Source of the DNA: Comamonas sp.
GTDB taxonomy: Bacteria > Pseudomonadota > Gammaproteobacteria > Burkholderiales > Burkholderiaceae_C
Length of the DNA: 64,000 nucleotides
Direction of reading: 5' to 3'
Assembly (NCBI GenBank): GCA_015478895.1
Contig: JADMKK010000008.1
Location: 62,001 to 126,000, forward strand
Part shown: positions 17,217-25,112 of the stretch, piece by piece
How the letters are laid out: every line of letters begins with the position of its first letter
Position numbering within the stretch: the stretch's first letter is position 1
Notes under the pieces: generated by a model
Databases searched by the model: none
Seen by the model: only the letters and a program-made list of their open reading frames with translations
Told to the model about the DNA's origin: nothing
Translations under genes and position numbers: made by a program

Positions 17217-17262
17217 CATAGCTATAAGACCTTGTGTGTAAAGGGCTTGAGGCTGTTTTAGC
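17217..17262 (+). repeat. Class B hairpin repeat, degenerate (copy B2)
   Basis: CATAGCTATAAGACCTTG ... AAGGGCTTGAGGCTGTTTTA follows the class B layout (CATAGCT, CCTTG, loop, AAGGGC, GAGGC, T-rich tail), but the pairing of the arms is partly lost. It lies between aroB and the dGTPase gene. Confidence 0.5.
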
Positions 17263-17283
17263 TTAAATATTGAAGGGCTTGCT

Positions 17284-18456
17284 GTGCTGCCATTGCTATC
17301 GTCTTGGGCATGTCCTGTGGATCAAACCCGTGGGCGGCGGTTTGCTGAAACGCCAGCACCTACGCGCACGGAGCACCAGCGTGATCGCGACCGCATCGTG
17401 CACTCCAGCGCCTTTCGCCGCTTGGTCTATAAAACGCAGGTTTTCGTCAACCACGAGGGGGATCTGTTTCGCACCCGCCTGACGCATTCCCTGGAGGTGG
17501 CGCAGCTGGGCCGCTCCATTGCACGGCCATTGGGGCTGAACGAAGACCTGGTGGAGGCTATTTGTCTGGCGCACGATTTGGGGCACACCCCGTTTGGACA
17601 CGCCGGGCAAGATGCGCTCAATACCTGCATGCAAGGCTTCGGTGGGTTTGAACACAACCTGCAAAGCTTGCGCGTGGTGGATACGCTGGAGGAGCGTTAT
17701 CCGCAATTTGATGGCCTTAACCTCACGTTTGAGACGCGTGAAGGCATCTTGAAGCACTGCTCGCGCGCAAATGCTCTCAGGCTGGAAGCCCAGGAACCAG
17801 GCGGCGTTGCAGCGCGGTTTTTGACGGGCCATCAAACCTCGCTGGAAGGGCAGCTCGCCAATCTGGCCGATGCGATTGCCTACAACGCACACGATGTGGA
17901 CGACGGTGTGCGCTCAGGCTTGATCAGTGTCGAGCAACTGCAAACCGTGCCTTTGTTTGCCCATTTTTATGCGCAGACGCTGGCAGACTTTCCGCAGCTG
18001 GCGCAAGCCGCCACGCAGCGGCGTTTGCTGTACGAAACGATTCGGCGCATGCTCAGTGAGCAGGTCTACGACGTCATCGCCACGACGCGCCAGCGCATTG
18101 ACCAAGCGGGTGTGCACAGCGTTGATGATGTGCGCACATGCGGGCAGCGTCTGGTCAGCTTTAGCGATGGCATGCAAACGCAATCGCAAGCACTCAAGCA
18201 TTTCTTGTTTCACCAGCTTTACCGTCATCCCCAAGTCATGCACACCATGGATGCTGCGCAGCAAATCGTGCAAGAGCTTTTTGCTGCTTACACCCAGCAG
18301 CCGACGATGATGAAAGCGCGCTATGCATTGCGTGCGCAGCAGGCGCAAAGTGAGGCGGGCGTGGCACGGGTGGTGGCAGATTTTGTGGCGGGCATGACGG
18401 ATCGCTACGCCGCCAAAGAGCATGAACGCCTTACGGGGCAGCGCTTGCTGCCTTGA
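17284..18456 (+). CDS. Deoxyguanosinetriphosphate triphosphohydrolase-like HD protein
   Basis: A 390-residue HD-domain dNTPase that splits dNTPs into deoxynucleoside and triphosphate, affecting nucleotide pools. The metal and active-site residues are intact: RDRIVHSSAFRRLVYKTQVF, H68 in TRLTHSLEVAQ, H97-D98 in LAHDLGHTPFGHAGQD, and a later Asp in LADAIAYNAHDVDD. The length and spacing match the Dgt-like type 2 subfamily of betaproteobacteria. The start is GTG 17284, with AAGGG six bases upstream; ATG codons further in would remove conserved N-terminal sequence. Confidence 0.9.
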   Translation: MLPLLSSWACPVDQTRGRRFAETPAPTRTEHQRDRDRIVHSSAFRRLVYKTQVFVNHEGDLFRTRLTHSLEVAQLGRSIARPLGLNEDLVEAICLAHDLGHTPFGHAGQDALNTCMQGFGGFEHNLQSLRVVDTLEERYPQFDGLNLTFETREGILKHCSRANALRLEAQEPGGVAARFLTGHQTSLEGQLANLADAIAYNAHDVDDGVRSGLISVEQLQTVPLFAHFYAQTLADFPQLAQAATQRRLLYETIRRMLSEQVYDVIATTRQRIDQAGVHSVDDVRTCGQRLVSFSDGMQTQSQALKHFLFHQLYRHPQVMHTMDAAQQIVQELFAAYTQQPTMMKARYALRAQQAQSEAGVARVVADFVAGMTDRYAAKEHERLTGQRLLP

Positions 18457-18589
18457 CGAACTCGCTGAGAACTTGTACCAAGGCAACAGCCAATCACCGC
18501 GTACCAGCAGCAATGGCAGTGCATGGCTAAAATTTGCAGCACAACACAAGGGGGGCGCTGGGCCTCCCATTTGTTTTTGAGGCCGACAC

Positions 18590-19210
18590 ATGACCGATAC
18601 CACCACAGAACTTTCCTTTCCTGAAGACATCGTGATCGCAGATACGGTGCGCTGGTTAGAGAAGGCCGTGATCGGCCTGAACCTTTGCCCGTTTGCCAAG
18701 AGCGTGCACGTTAAAGGCCAGATCCACTATGTGGTCAGCCAGGCGAGCGACGCTGAAGGCGTAGCGACGGACCTGCACCGTGAGCTGGAAGCACTGGCGG
18801 AAAGTTCGCCTGAAAAACGTGACACCACGCTGCTGATCTTGCCGCAGGCGCTGCAAGAGTTTCTCGATTTCAACGATTTCACCGAACTGGCCGACGACTT
18901 GGTCGAAGAGCTGGACTTGGGCGGCATTTTGCAAGTGGCTTCGTTCCACCCGCTGTTCCAGTTTGAAGGTACGGATGTCGATGACGTGACCAACTGCACC
19001 AACCGCGCGCCTTACCCCATCTTGCATTTGCTGCGTGAAGACAGCATCGACAAAGCGGTCGACGCCTTCCCGGAAGCGGAAATGATTTACGAGCGCAACA
19101 TGCAAGTGCTGGGTGAGATGGGCATTGAGGGCTGGCTGGATCTGGACCTGACGGCACGCTGCCCCGTGGCGCACCGCGCTGTGGATGCAGCACCTGCAGA
19201 CAAGCAATAA
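18590..19210 (+). CDS. DUF1415 family protein
   Basis: A 206-residue cytoplasmic protein of the uncharacterised DUF1415 family. The conserved opening is present: TVRWLEKAVIGLNLCPFAK, a motif with Cys33 in the LCPFA context. Later come LQVASFHPLFQFEGTDVDD and NRAPYPILHLLRE. No signal peptide or membrane segment is seen. Function is unknown. It sits 31 bases before a methyltransferase gene on the same strand, so the two may be co-transcribed. No homologue-based role should be inferred from the neighbour alone. Confidence 0.88.
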   Translation: MTDTTTELSFPEDIVIADTVRWLEKAVIGLNLCPFAKSVHVKGQIHYVVSQASDAEGVATDLHRELEALAESSPEKRDTTLLILPQALQEFLDFNDFTELADDLVEELDLGGILQVASFHPLFQFEGTDVDDVTNCTNRAPYPILHLLREDSIDKAVDAFPEAEMIYERNMQVLGEMGIEGWLDLDLTARCPVAHRAVDAAPADKQ

Positions 19211-19217
19211 AGACGTG

Positions 19218-19239
19218 AAGAAGTAAAGAAGTAAAGAAG
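19218..19239 (+). repeat. Short tandem repeat before the methyltransferase start
   Basis: AAGAAGTA is repeated about 2.75 times (19218-19225, 19226-19233, 19234-19239) and ends 2 bases before ATG 19242. The GAAG units are the only purine-rich ribosome-site candidates, so copy number would change the spacing to the start codon. Confidence 0.7.
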
Positions 19240-19241
19240 CG

Positions 19242-20153
19242 ATGAGTAAGCACCACCAGGCTGCAAAAGGCCAGACTGCAGCCGCCAAGCCTGCGCAAGA
19301 TATTGCGGCGCAGCTGGATTTGAAACCCGGGCAAAGCATTGATTTGCTCAAAGCGCTGCACATTCTGACGCGCGACGGCAAGCTCAACCAGGACTCGCGC
19401 CGCAAACTCAAGCAGGTCTACCACCTGTACCAATTCATTGAGCCGATCTTGCAAGAGCTGGGCAAAGACGGCCACGCCGTCACGCTGGCCGACCACGGCG
19501 CAGGTAAGTCGTACCTGGGCTTTATCTTGTATGACTTGTATTTCAAGCAGCAAGGCCTGGGCAGTATTTACGGCATCGAAACGCGCGCACCGTTGGTGGA
19601 AGCTTCGCAAAAGCTGGCAGCGGAACTTGCGTTTGAGCGCATGCATTTCTTGAACATGTCGGTGGCGGAGTCGACGCAAGCTGACTTTATGCCAGAGCGG
19701 TTTGACGTAGTCACCGCCTTGCACGCCTGCGACACTGCAACCGATGACGCGATAACTTTTGGGCTGGAAAAGAAGGCCAAGGCCATGGTGCTGGTGCCTT
19801 GCTGCCAGGCGGAAGTTGCCGCGTGCTTGCGCCAAACCAAGGCCATGAGCCTGACCCGCACGCCGCTGGCTGAACTGTGGCGCCACCCGATTCACACGCG
19901 CGAGATGGGCAGCCAGATCACCAATGTGCTGCGCTGTCTGTTCCTGGAAGCTTCAGGCTACCAAGTGACGGTGACAGAGCTGGTGGGCTGGGAGCACAGC
20001 ATGAAAAACGAGCTGATTGTGGCGCGTTATACCGGCCACAAAAAGCGTACTGCTGCAGAACGTTTGCAGCAATTGTTGACGGAGTTTGGCCTGGAGAAGC
20101 TGGCGCACACACGTTTCAAATTGCCTGAATCGGTGACTGATATTTCGCAATAA
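19242..20153 (+). CDS. SAM-dependent methyltransferase (Methyltransf_32-like)
   Basis: A 303-residue Rossmann-fold methyltransferase. The SAM-binding motif I is LADHGAGKSYLGFILYDL (about 83-100), with the acidic motif II near GIETRAPLVEAS, then FDVVTALHACDTATDDAI and VLVPCCQAEVA, as in proteins with the Methyltransf_32 domain. The N-terminus is basic and Ala/Lys-rich. The C-terminal region (SMKNELIVARYTGHKKR) is basic and may bind RNA, but this is only suggestive. The substrate is unknown. The ribosome site is formed by the AAGAAGTA tandem repeat. A class A hairpin repeat lies just downstream. Confidence 0.8.
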   Translation: MSKHHQAAKGQTAAAKPAQDIAAQLDLKPGQSIDLLKALHILTRDGKLNQDSRRKLKQVYHLYQFIEPILQELGKDGHAVTLADHGAGKSYLGFILYDLYFKQQGLGSIYGIETRAPLVEASQKLAAELAFERMHFLNMSVAESTQADFMPERFDVVTALHACDTATDDAITFGLEKKAKAMVLVPCCQAEVAACLRQTKAMSLTRTPLAELWRHPIHTREMGSQITNVLRCLFLEASGYQVTVTELVGWEHSMKNELIVARYTGHKKRTAAERLQQLLTEFGLEKLAHTRFKLPESVTDISQ

Positions 20154-20162
20154 GTGTAAAAA

Positions 20163-20244
20163 TATAGCTACTGGCCGTTGATTTATCACGATTTTGCATA
20201 GTTTTGATGCTGAAATCTAATAAAGCCAATGGCTGGCTGCTATA
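20163..20244 (+). repeat. Class A nested hairpin repeat (copy A2)
   Basis: Outer arms TATAGCTACTGGCCGTTG (20163-20180) and CAATGGCTGGCTGCTATA (20227-20244) pair with a few mismatches; the inner part holds GCAT ... ATGC. It lies between the convergent methyltransferase and Bug-receptor genes. Confidence 0.65.
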
Positions 20245-20329
20245 CAAAAAAAGCGCCGAAGGCACAAAGCACTTCGACGCTATCAAAGAGGAGACAACTG
20301 CAGCAACGACTTGCTGCCGCGCCCGACGC

Positions 20330-21325
20330 TTACACCTCTGCGCCAGACTCTTTCACAACCTTGCCCCACTTGGCCGCTTCGCCGCGAATGAAGGCTTCAA
20401 ACTGGGCGGGCGTGTCGATGGTGATGGAGCCACCTTGATCGCCAATTTTCTTGACCACCGCCGGGTCTTTGAGCACCTTGCTCAGCGACGCGTGCAGCTT
20501 GTCCAGAATCGGCTGGGGTGTGCCTGCGACGGTCCACAGACCAAACCAGGACATGGCTTCGTAACCTGGCACGCCGGCTTCGGCAATCGTCGGCACATCA
20601 GGCAGCTCGGGCGAGCGCTGGGCAGACGTCACAGCAATCGGGCGTAGCTTGCCTGAGCGCACGTGCTGGATGGCCGAGGGCATGTTGTCAAACATCACGG
20701 CAATCTGGTTGCCCAGTAAATCCGAAATGGCAGGCGCGCTGCCCTTGTAAGGGATGTGCGTGATTTCGGCACCCGTCATGCTCTGGAACAGCGCGCCCGA
20801 TACGTGGGGCGATGCGCCCGAGCCGGGCGAGCCATACGTCACATCACCGGGGTGGGCTTTGGCGTAGGTAATCATTTCCTGCACCGTCTTGTAAGGACGG
20901 CTGGGGTGGGCCACCAGCAAGTTGGGCACATTGGCTACACGGCTCAAAGGCGCGAAGCTTTTGATGGGGTCATAAGGCAGGTTCTTGTACAGCGACTGGT
21001 TGATGGCATGCGTGCCTACAGTGCCCATGAACAAGGTGTAGCCATCGGCTTTGGCGCGCGAGGCTTGCTGCGCCCCAATGTTGCCGCCAGCGCCGGGCTT
21101 GTTCTCAATGATGATGGTCTCACCCAGCTCTTGGCTCAAGGCCTGGCCAACGATGCGCGCCAGGATGTCGGTGGTGCCACCAGCGGAGAACGGCACGATC
21201 ATGGTGATCGCTTTATTCGGGTACGCATCGGCCATGGCTGAGCCCATGCCGGCTACGGTCAGTGCTGCGGCGGCCAATGCTTTGAGGCCGGTGCGGCGCG
21301 AGAAATTCTGTACGGAAGCAAACAT
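20330..21325 (-). CDS. Tripartite tricarboxylate transporter-type (Bug family) solute receptor
   Basis: A 331-residue periplasmic binding protein of the TctC/Bug family, which captures carboxylates or aromatic acids. The N-terminus SRRTGLKALAAAALTVAG (about 9-26) resembles a twin-arginine signal (SRRxxLK) followed by an AMA-DA cleavage site. Bug motifs are IVPFSAGGTTDILAR, GAGGNIGAQ, YGSPGSGASPH, HIPYKGSAPA and GVPGYEAMSWFGLW. The start at 21325 is supported by TAAGGAGACACAG. It is the last gene of the minus-strand pca block, so an aromatic or dicarboxylic acid is a plausible ligand. No TctA/TctB membrane partners are nearby, as is common for orphan Bug receptors in this order. Confidence 0.9.
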   Translation of the reverse strand: MFASVQNFSRRTGLKALAAAALTVAGMGSAMADAYPNKAITMIVPFSAGGTTDILARIVGQALSQELGETIIIENKPGAGGNIGAQQASRAKADGYTLFMGTVGTHAINQSLYKNLPYDPIKSFAPLSRVANVPNLLVAHPSRPYKTVQEMITYAKAHPGDVTYGSPGSGASPHVSGALFQSMTGAEITHIPYKGSAPAISDLLGNQIAVMFDNMPSAIQHVRSGKLRPIAVTSAQRSPELPDVPTIAEAGVPGYEAMSWFGLWTVAGTPQPILDKLHASLSKVLKDPAVVKKIGDQGGSITIDTPAQFEAFIRGEAAKWGKVVKESGAEV

Positions 21326-21433
21326 CTGTGTCTCCTTAGGATTCGATGTGTGAAATGGGGGGGACGTGGTGACCGCACATACGTGGATACGTGGCGCGGT
21401 CATCCGAGAGAAAAAGCCAGCGATGAAGGGCGC

Positions 21434-22645
21434 TTAGACCTTTTCCAGAATCACGGCAATGCCTTGGCCCACGCCGATGCACATGGTGCACAGCGCGTAG
21501 CGCCCGCCCAGGGTGTGCAGCTGGTTGACCGCAGTGGTGGCCAGTCGGGCACCGGAAGCACCCAGTGGGTGACCCAACGCAATCGCGCCGCCCCATTGGT
21601 TGACGCGGGCGTCGTCGTCGGCAATACCCAGGTCACGCAGCACGGCCAGGCCTTGCGCGGCAAAGGCTTCGTTGAGCTCAATCACGTCCATGTCGGCCAG
21701 TGTCAAACCGGTTTGTGCCAACACTTTGCGCACGGCAGGCGCAGGGCCAAAGCCCATGATGCGCGGTGCCACACCTGCAGTGGCCATGCCCACCACGCGA
21801 GCGCGGGGCACCAGGTTGTATTGCGCAGCCGCTTCGGCGTTGGCCAGCAACAGGGCGCAGGCACCGTCGTTCACGCCCGAGGCATTGCCTGCGGTCACGG
21901 AGCCATCAGCGCGCACCACGCCTTTGAGCTTGGCCAGCGCTTCAAGGGTAGTGGCACGAGGGTGTTCGTCTTGGCTGACGATGATGGCGTCGCCCTTTTT
22001 CTGGGCAATGCTCACGTTCACGATTTCCTTGGCCAGATAACCGGCAGCAATCGCGGCAGCGGCTTTTTGCTGTGAAGCCAGCGCCATGCGGTCTTGCGCG
22101 GCGCGCTCAATCTTGAAATCGTCGGCCACGTTCTCTGCGGTCTCGGGCATGGAATCCACGCCGTACTGCGCCTTCATCAGCTTGTTGATAAAGCGCCAGC
22201 CGATGGTGGTGTCGTACACGGCGTTGTTGCGGCTGAAGGCGGTTTCGGCCTTGGGCATCACAAACGGTGCGCGGCTCATGGATTCCACACCACCGGCAAT
22301 CATCAAGCGTGCTTCACCCGACTTGATGGCGCGGGCCGCAGAACCCACAGCGTCCAGACCCGAACCGCACAGACGATTGAGCGTGCCACCGGGCACTTCC
22401 AGGGGCAGGCCAGCCAGCAGGGCCGACATGCGGGCCACATTGCGGTTGTCTTCACCGGCCTGGTTGGCGCAGCCGTACAGCACATCATCCACAGCCTTCC
22501 AGTCGACCTGGGGGTTGCGTTCCATCAATGCCTTGATGGGCAATGCGCCCAAATCGTCGGTGCGCACGCTGGATAGGGCGCCACCGTAACGGCCAAAGGG
22601 CGTGCGGATGGCGTCGCAAATGAAGGCTTCGGGTGCTGTGCTCAT
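21434..22645 (-). CDS. pcaF: 3-oxoadipyl-CoA thiolase PcaF
   Basis: A 403-residue thiolase cleaving 3-oxoadipyl-CoA to acetyl-CoA and succinyl-CoA, the last step of the beta-ketoadipate pathway for protocatechuate/catechol. The catalytic residues are Cys93 in NRLCGSGLDA, His359 in ALGHPLGASG and Cys389 in CTMCIGVGQG. The N-terminus AFICDAIRTPFGRYGGAL and PAVRKVLAQTGL are typical of PcaF/PaaJ-type enzymes. The ribosome site GGAGACAC precedes ATG. It lies downstream of pcaIJ, which supports the assignment over PaaJ. A class B hairpin repeat sits between pcaJ and pcaF. Confidence 0.92.
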   Translation of the reverse strand: MSTAPEAFICDAIRTPFGRYGGALSSVRTDDLGALPIKALMERNPQVDWKAVDDVLYGCANQAGEDNRNVARMSALLAGLPLEVPGGTLNRLCGSGLDAVGSAARAIKSGEARLMIAGGVESMSRAPFVMPKAETAFSRNNAVYDTTIGWRFINKLMKAQYGVDSMPETAENVADDFKIERAAQDRMALASQQKAAAAIAAGYLAKEIVNVSIAQKKGDAIIVSQDEHPRATTLEALAKLKGVVRADGSVTAGNASGVNDGACALLLANAEAAAQYNLVPRARVVGMATAGVAPRIMGFGPAPAVRKVLAQTGLTLADMDVIELNEAFAAQGLAVLRDLGIADDDARVNQWGGAIALGHPLGASGARLATTAVNQLHTLGGRYALCTMCIGVGQGIAVILEKV

Positions 22646-22696
22646 GGTGTGTCTCCGTATCTCAAGTGGCGTGTGGTTGCCAGAGTTTTTTAAAAA

Positions 22697-22739
22697 GAGA
22701 GCTGCTTGCCCTTGTGGGATAAGGGCAAAGTGGCAATTT
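22697..22739. repeat. Class B hairpin repeat (copy B3)
   Basis: AGAGCTGCTTGCCCTTG, loop, AAGGGCAAAGTGGCAATTT; the core TTGCCCTT/AAGGGCAA pairs perfectly (22706-22713, 22721-22728). It lies between pcaJ and pcaF inside the minus-strand operon, so it should be transcribed. Confidence 0.75.
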
Positions 22740-22742
22740 CAC

Positions 22743-23408
22743 TTAAATTTTTGCAGTGCTGGCGGTCGGTGCAATCGGTAAACCGACAATGGCTTCCAGC
22801 GCGGCGTGGCTCAGGCCGTCGACAACGTCGATCAGGCGCAGCCCCTGGGCTGTGCATTCCAGCGTGCACAGTTCGGTGTAGATGCGCTTGACGCAGGCCA
22901 AGCCGGTCAGCGGATAGGTACAGGCTTTCACCACCTTGCTCTCGCCCGTTTTGGTGAGCAAATCCATCATCACCCACGTGCTCTTGGCGCCCACGGCCAG
23001 GTCCATCGCACCGCCTACGGCAGGAATGGCACCCGGCTCGCCGGTGCTCCAGTTGGCCAAGTCGCCCGTGGCCGAAACTTGGAAGGCGCCCAGCACACAG
23101 ATGTCCAGATGGCCGCCGCGCATCATGGCAAAGCTGTCAGCGTGGTGGAAATAGCTGCCGCCGGGCAGCAGCGTCACGGGCTGTTTGCCGGCGTTGGTCA
23201 GGTCATAGTCTTCCAGACCTGCAGCAGGGGCTGGGCCCATGCCGAGGATGCCGTTTTCCGACTGCAGCACGATCTCGCGGTCGGTGGGGATGTGGTTGGC
23301 CACCTTGGTGGGCATGCCAATCCCGAGGTTCACATAGGAGCCATCGGGAATGTCTTGGGCAATGCGCTGGGCCAGTTCGTCTTTGCTTCGTTTTTGGTAG
23401 TTGCTCAC
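22743..23408 (-). CDS. pcaJ: 3-oxoacid CoA-transferase subunit B PcaJ
   Basis: The 221-residue beta subunit of 3-oxoadipate:succinyl-CoA CoA-transferase, which activates 3-oxoadipate for PcaF. The catalytic Glu lies in SENGILGMGPAP. Other hallmarks are YVNLGIGMPTKVANHIP, LPGGSYFHHADSFAMMRGGH and GAMDLAVGAKSTWVMMD. Start GTG 23408 (MSNYQKRSKDELAQRIA) is chosen because CCAGGAGATACCAGC precedes it and the family begins there; an upstream in-frame ATG would run into pcaI. It is 28 bases downstream of pcaI on the same strand. Confidence 0.93.
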   Translation of the reverse strand: MSNYQKRSKDELAQRIAQDIPDGSYVNLGIGMPTKVANHIPTDREIVLQSENGILGMGPAPAAGLEDYDLTNAGKQPVTLLPGGSYFHHADSFAMMRGGHLDICVLGAFQVSATGDLANWSTGEPGAIPAVGGAMDLAVGAKSTWVMMDLLTKTGESKVVKACTYPLTGLACVKRIYTELCTLECTAQGLRLIDVVDGLSHAALEAIVGLPIAPTASTAKI

Positions 23409-23436
23409 GCTGGTATCTCCTGGGCTTGACCGTGTT

Positions 23437-24138
23437 TTAGGCAGATTTTTTAAAGCCGCCAGCTTGTGTGGCAACCCGTTCAATCGGCACTACCTTGCTC
23501 ACAAAGATGCCGGGGGTAACGATGGCTTCGGGGTCAAGCGCGCCCAACTCCACCACTTCATGCACGGTGGCAATGGTGAATTTGGCGGCGGTGGCCATCA
23601 CGGGGCCAAAGTTGCGCGCCGACATGCGGTAAGTCAGGTTGCCCCAGCGGTCGCCTTTTTCGGCTTTGATGAGCGCCACGTCGCCGTAAATCGGGTACTC
23701 CAGCACATAGTGCTTGCCGTTGATCTCGCGCGTTTCCTTGCCTGCAGCCAGCTCGGTGCCGTAGGCCGTGGGGCAAAAGAAAGCCCCAATCCCAGCCCCG
23801 GCAGCGCGCATGCGCTCGGCGAGATTGCCCTGGGGCACCAGCTCCAGTTCAATCTTGCCGCTGCGGTACAGCTCATCAAACACCCAGCTGTCCACCTGGC
23901 GGGGAAAGCTGCAGATGATCTTGCGCACCTGGCCGCTCTTGAGCAGCGCAGCCAGGCCACTATCGCCATTGCCTGCGTTGTTGTTAACAATGGTCAGGTC
24001 ACGCGCACCGTGGGCAATCAGGCCATCAATCAATTCGACGGGGTTGCCCGAGGTACCAAAGCCGCCAATGAGCACGGTGGCACCGTCTTGGATGCCCGAC
24101 ATTGCCTGGGCAATGGTGTCAGTGATTTTGTTGATCAT
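23437..24138 (-). CDS. pcaI: 3-oxoacid CoA-transferase subunit A PcaI
   Basis: The 233-residue alpha subunit pairing with PcaJ. The family motif GATVLIGGFGTSGNPVELI is near the N-terminus, followed by LTIVNNNAGNGDSGLAALL, IICSFPRQVDSWVFD and FFCPTAYGTELAAGKE. The length fits the two-subunit PcaIJ/ScoAB enzymes; the pcaF neighbour and the IclR regulator point to 3-oxoadipate rather than acetoacetate. It is the first gene of the minus-strand operon and faces the IclR gene across a 91-base region with a palindrome. Confidence 0.92.
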   Translation of the reverse strand: MINKITDTIAQAMSGIQDGATVLIGGFGTSGNPVELIDGLIAHGARDLTIVNNNAGNGDSGLAALLKSGQVRKIICSFPRQVDSWVFDELYRSGKIELELVPQGNLAERMRAAGAGIGAFFCPTAYGTELAAGKETREINGKHYVLEYPIYGDVALIKAEKGDRWGNLTYRMSARNFGPVMATAAKFTIATVHEVVELGALDPEAIVTPGIFVSKVVPIERVATQAGGFKKSA

Positions 24139-24189
24139 TTGCTGGTTTTCTCTGCAGTGCGGGAGTTACAAAGCATGGAGCTTGGTTAG

Positions 24190-24217
24190 AATGTTCGTTA
24201 TAAGAACATTTGTTCGC
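24190..24217. promoter_or_regulatory. Palindromic operator candidate between pcaI and the IclR gene
   Basis: AATGTTC (24190-24196) and GAACATT (24204-24210) form a perfect 7-bp inverted repeat with spacer GTTATAA, and a further half-site TGTTCGC follows at 24211-24217. Known operators of PcaU/PobR-type IclR regulators combine a palindrome with an extra direct half-site, which this resembles. It ends 13 bases before the regulator ATG. Confidence 0.6.
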
Positions 24218-24229
24218 TGAAAGAATTAT

Positions 24230-25087
24230 ATGAACGAGAAAAATAAAAAAACGTCTGTAGAACTACGACTAGGGAAAACCCCAATCATCGAAAAAGCGGT
24301 GCAGCCATCGGCAGATAACAAGCCAGGAGACAGCTACGTGCAGTCTTTTGCACGTGGCTTGGAGGTGATCCGCTCCTTCAACTCAGAGGCGGCGTCGCAA
24401 ACGCTCAGTGAAGTGGCGGCCAAGACCGGCCTGACGCGTGCGGGGGCACGCCGCATCTTGCTGACGCTGCAAACACTCGGCTATGTAGAGAGCGACGGCA
24501 AGTACTTTGCGCTGACGCCGCGCATTCTGGATCTGGGCTTTGCGTACCTCAGTTCACAGCCTTTATGGAATTTGGCGACGCCGGCAATGGAAACGCTGGC
24601 CGAGGCGGTGCAGGAGTCATGTTCAACCGGTGTGCTCGATGGCTTGGATGTGGTGTATGTGGCGCGGGTGCACACCCACAAAATCATGAGCACCAATCTG
24701 GGTGTGGGCTCGCGTTTGCCCGCGTTTTGGACTTCCATGGGGCGTGTGCTGCTGGCAGGGCAATCGGAAGCCAAAGTTCAGAGCCTGCTTGCCAGCTGCC
24801 CGCGAGAGGCTTACACCCGCTACACGTTGCTCACGGATGACGATTTACTGCACGCCATTCGCCAGGTACGCCAGCAAGGCTGGGCGCTGATGAACCAGGA
24901 GCTGGAAGAAGGGCTGATCTCCGTTGCCGCACCCATCTTTAATGCGCGGGGAGAGATTGCGGCGGCCATCAATGTCTCAGGACAAGCCAACCGCACCAAC
25001 GCGCAAGAGATGCAGTCGCGCATCGTGCCGCACTTGCTGCAAGGCGCCCAGAAAATTTCTCAATTGCTGCGCACTGCCAAGCGTTAA
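24230..25087 (+). CDS. IclR-family transcriptional regulator (PcaR/PobR-like)
   Basis: A 285-residue regulator: a 35-residue variable, Lys-rich N-terminal arm, a winged HTH (TLSEVAAKTGLTRAGARRIL, about 58-77), and an IclR ligand-binding domain with LPAFWTSMGRVLLAG, LEEGLISVAAPIFN and INVSGQANR. IclR members of the Pca/Pob group activate or repress aromatic catabolic genes on binding a pathway acid. It is divergent from pcaIJF, so control of that operon and of itself is likely. ATG 24230 is just after the palindrome. The exact inducer cannot be read from sequence. Confidence 0.88.
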   Translation: MNEKNKKTSVELRLGKTPIIEKAVQPSADNKPGDSYVQSFARGLEVIRSFNSEAASQTLSEVAAKTGLTRAGARRILLTLQTLGYVESDGKYFALTPRILDLGFAYLSSQPLWNLATPAMETLAEAVQESCSTGVLDGLDVVYVARVHTHKIMSTNLGVGSRLPAFWTSMGRVLLAGQSEAKVQSLLASCPREAYTRYTLLTDDDLLHAIRQVRQQGWALMNQELEEGLISVAAPIFNARGEIAAAINVSGQANRTNAQEMQSRIVPHLLQGAQKISQLLRTAKR

Positions 25088-25112
25088 ACGTCCAGCGCGC
25101 CAATAATTGCCC

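Noticed and set aside
18457-18589. A small RNA or gene between the dGTPase and DUF1415 genes
   Set aside because: The 133 bases show no clear hairpin with T-tract, no open frame with a ribosome site and no repeat copy.
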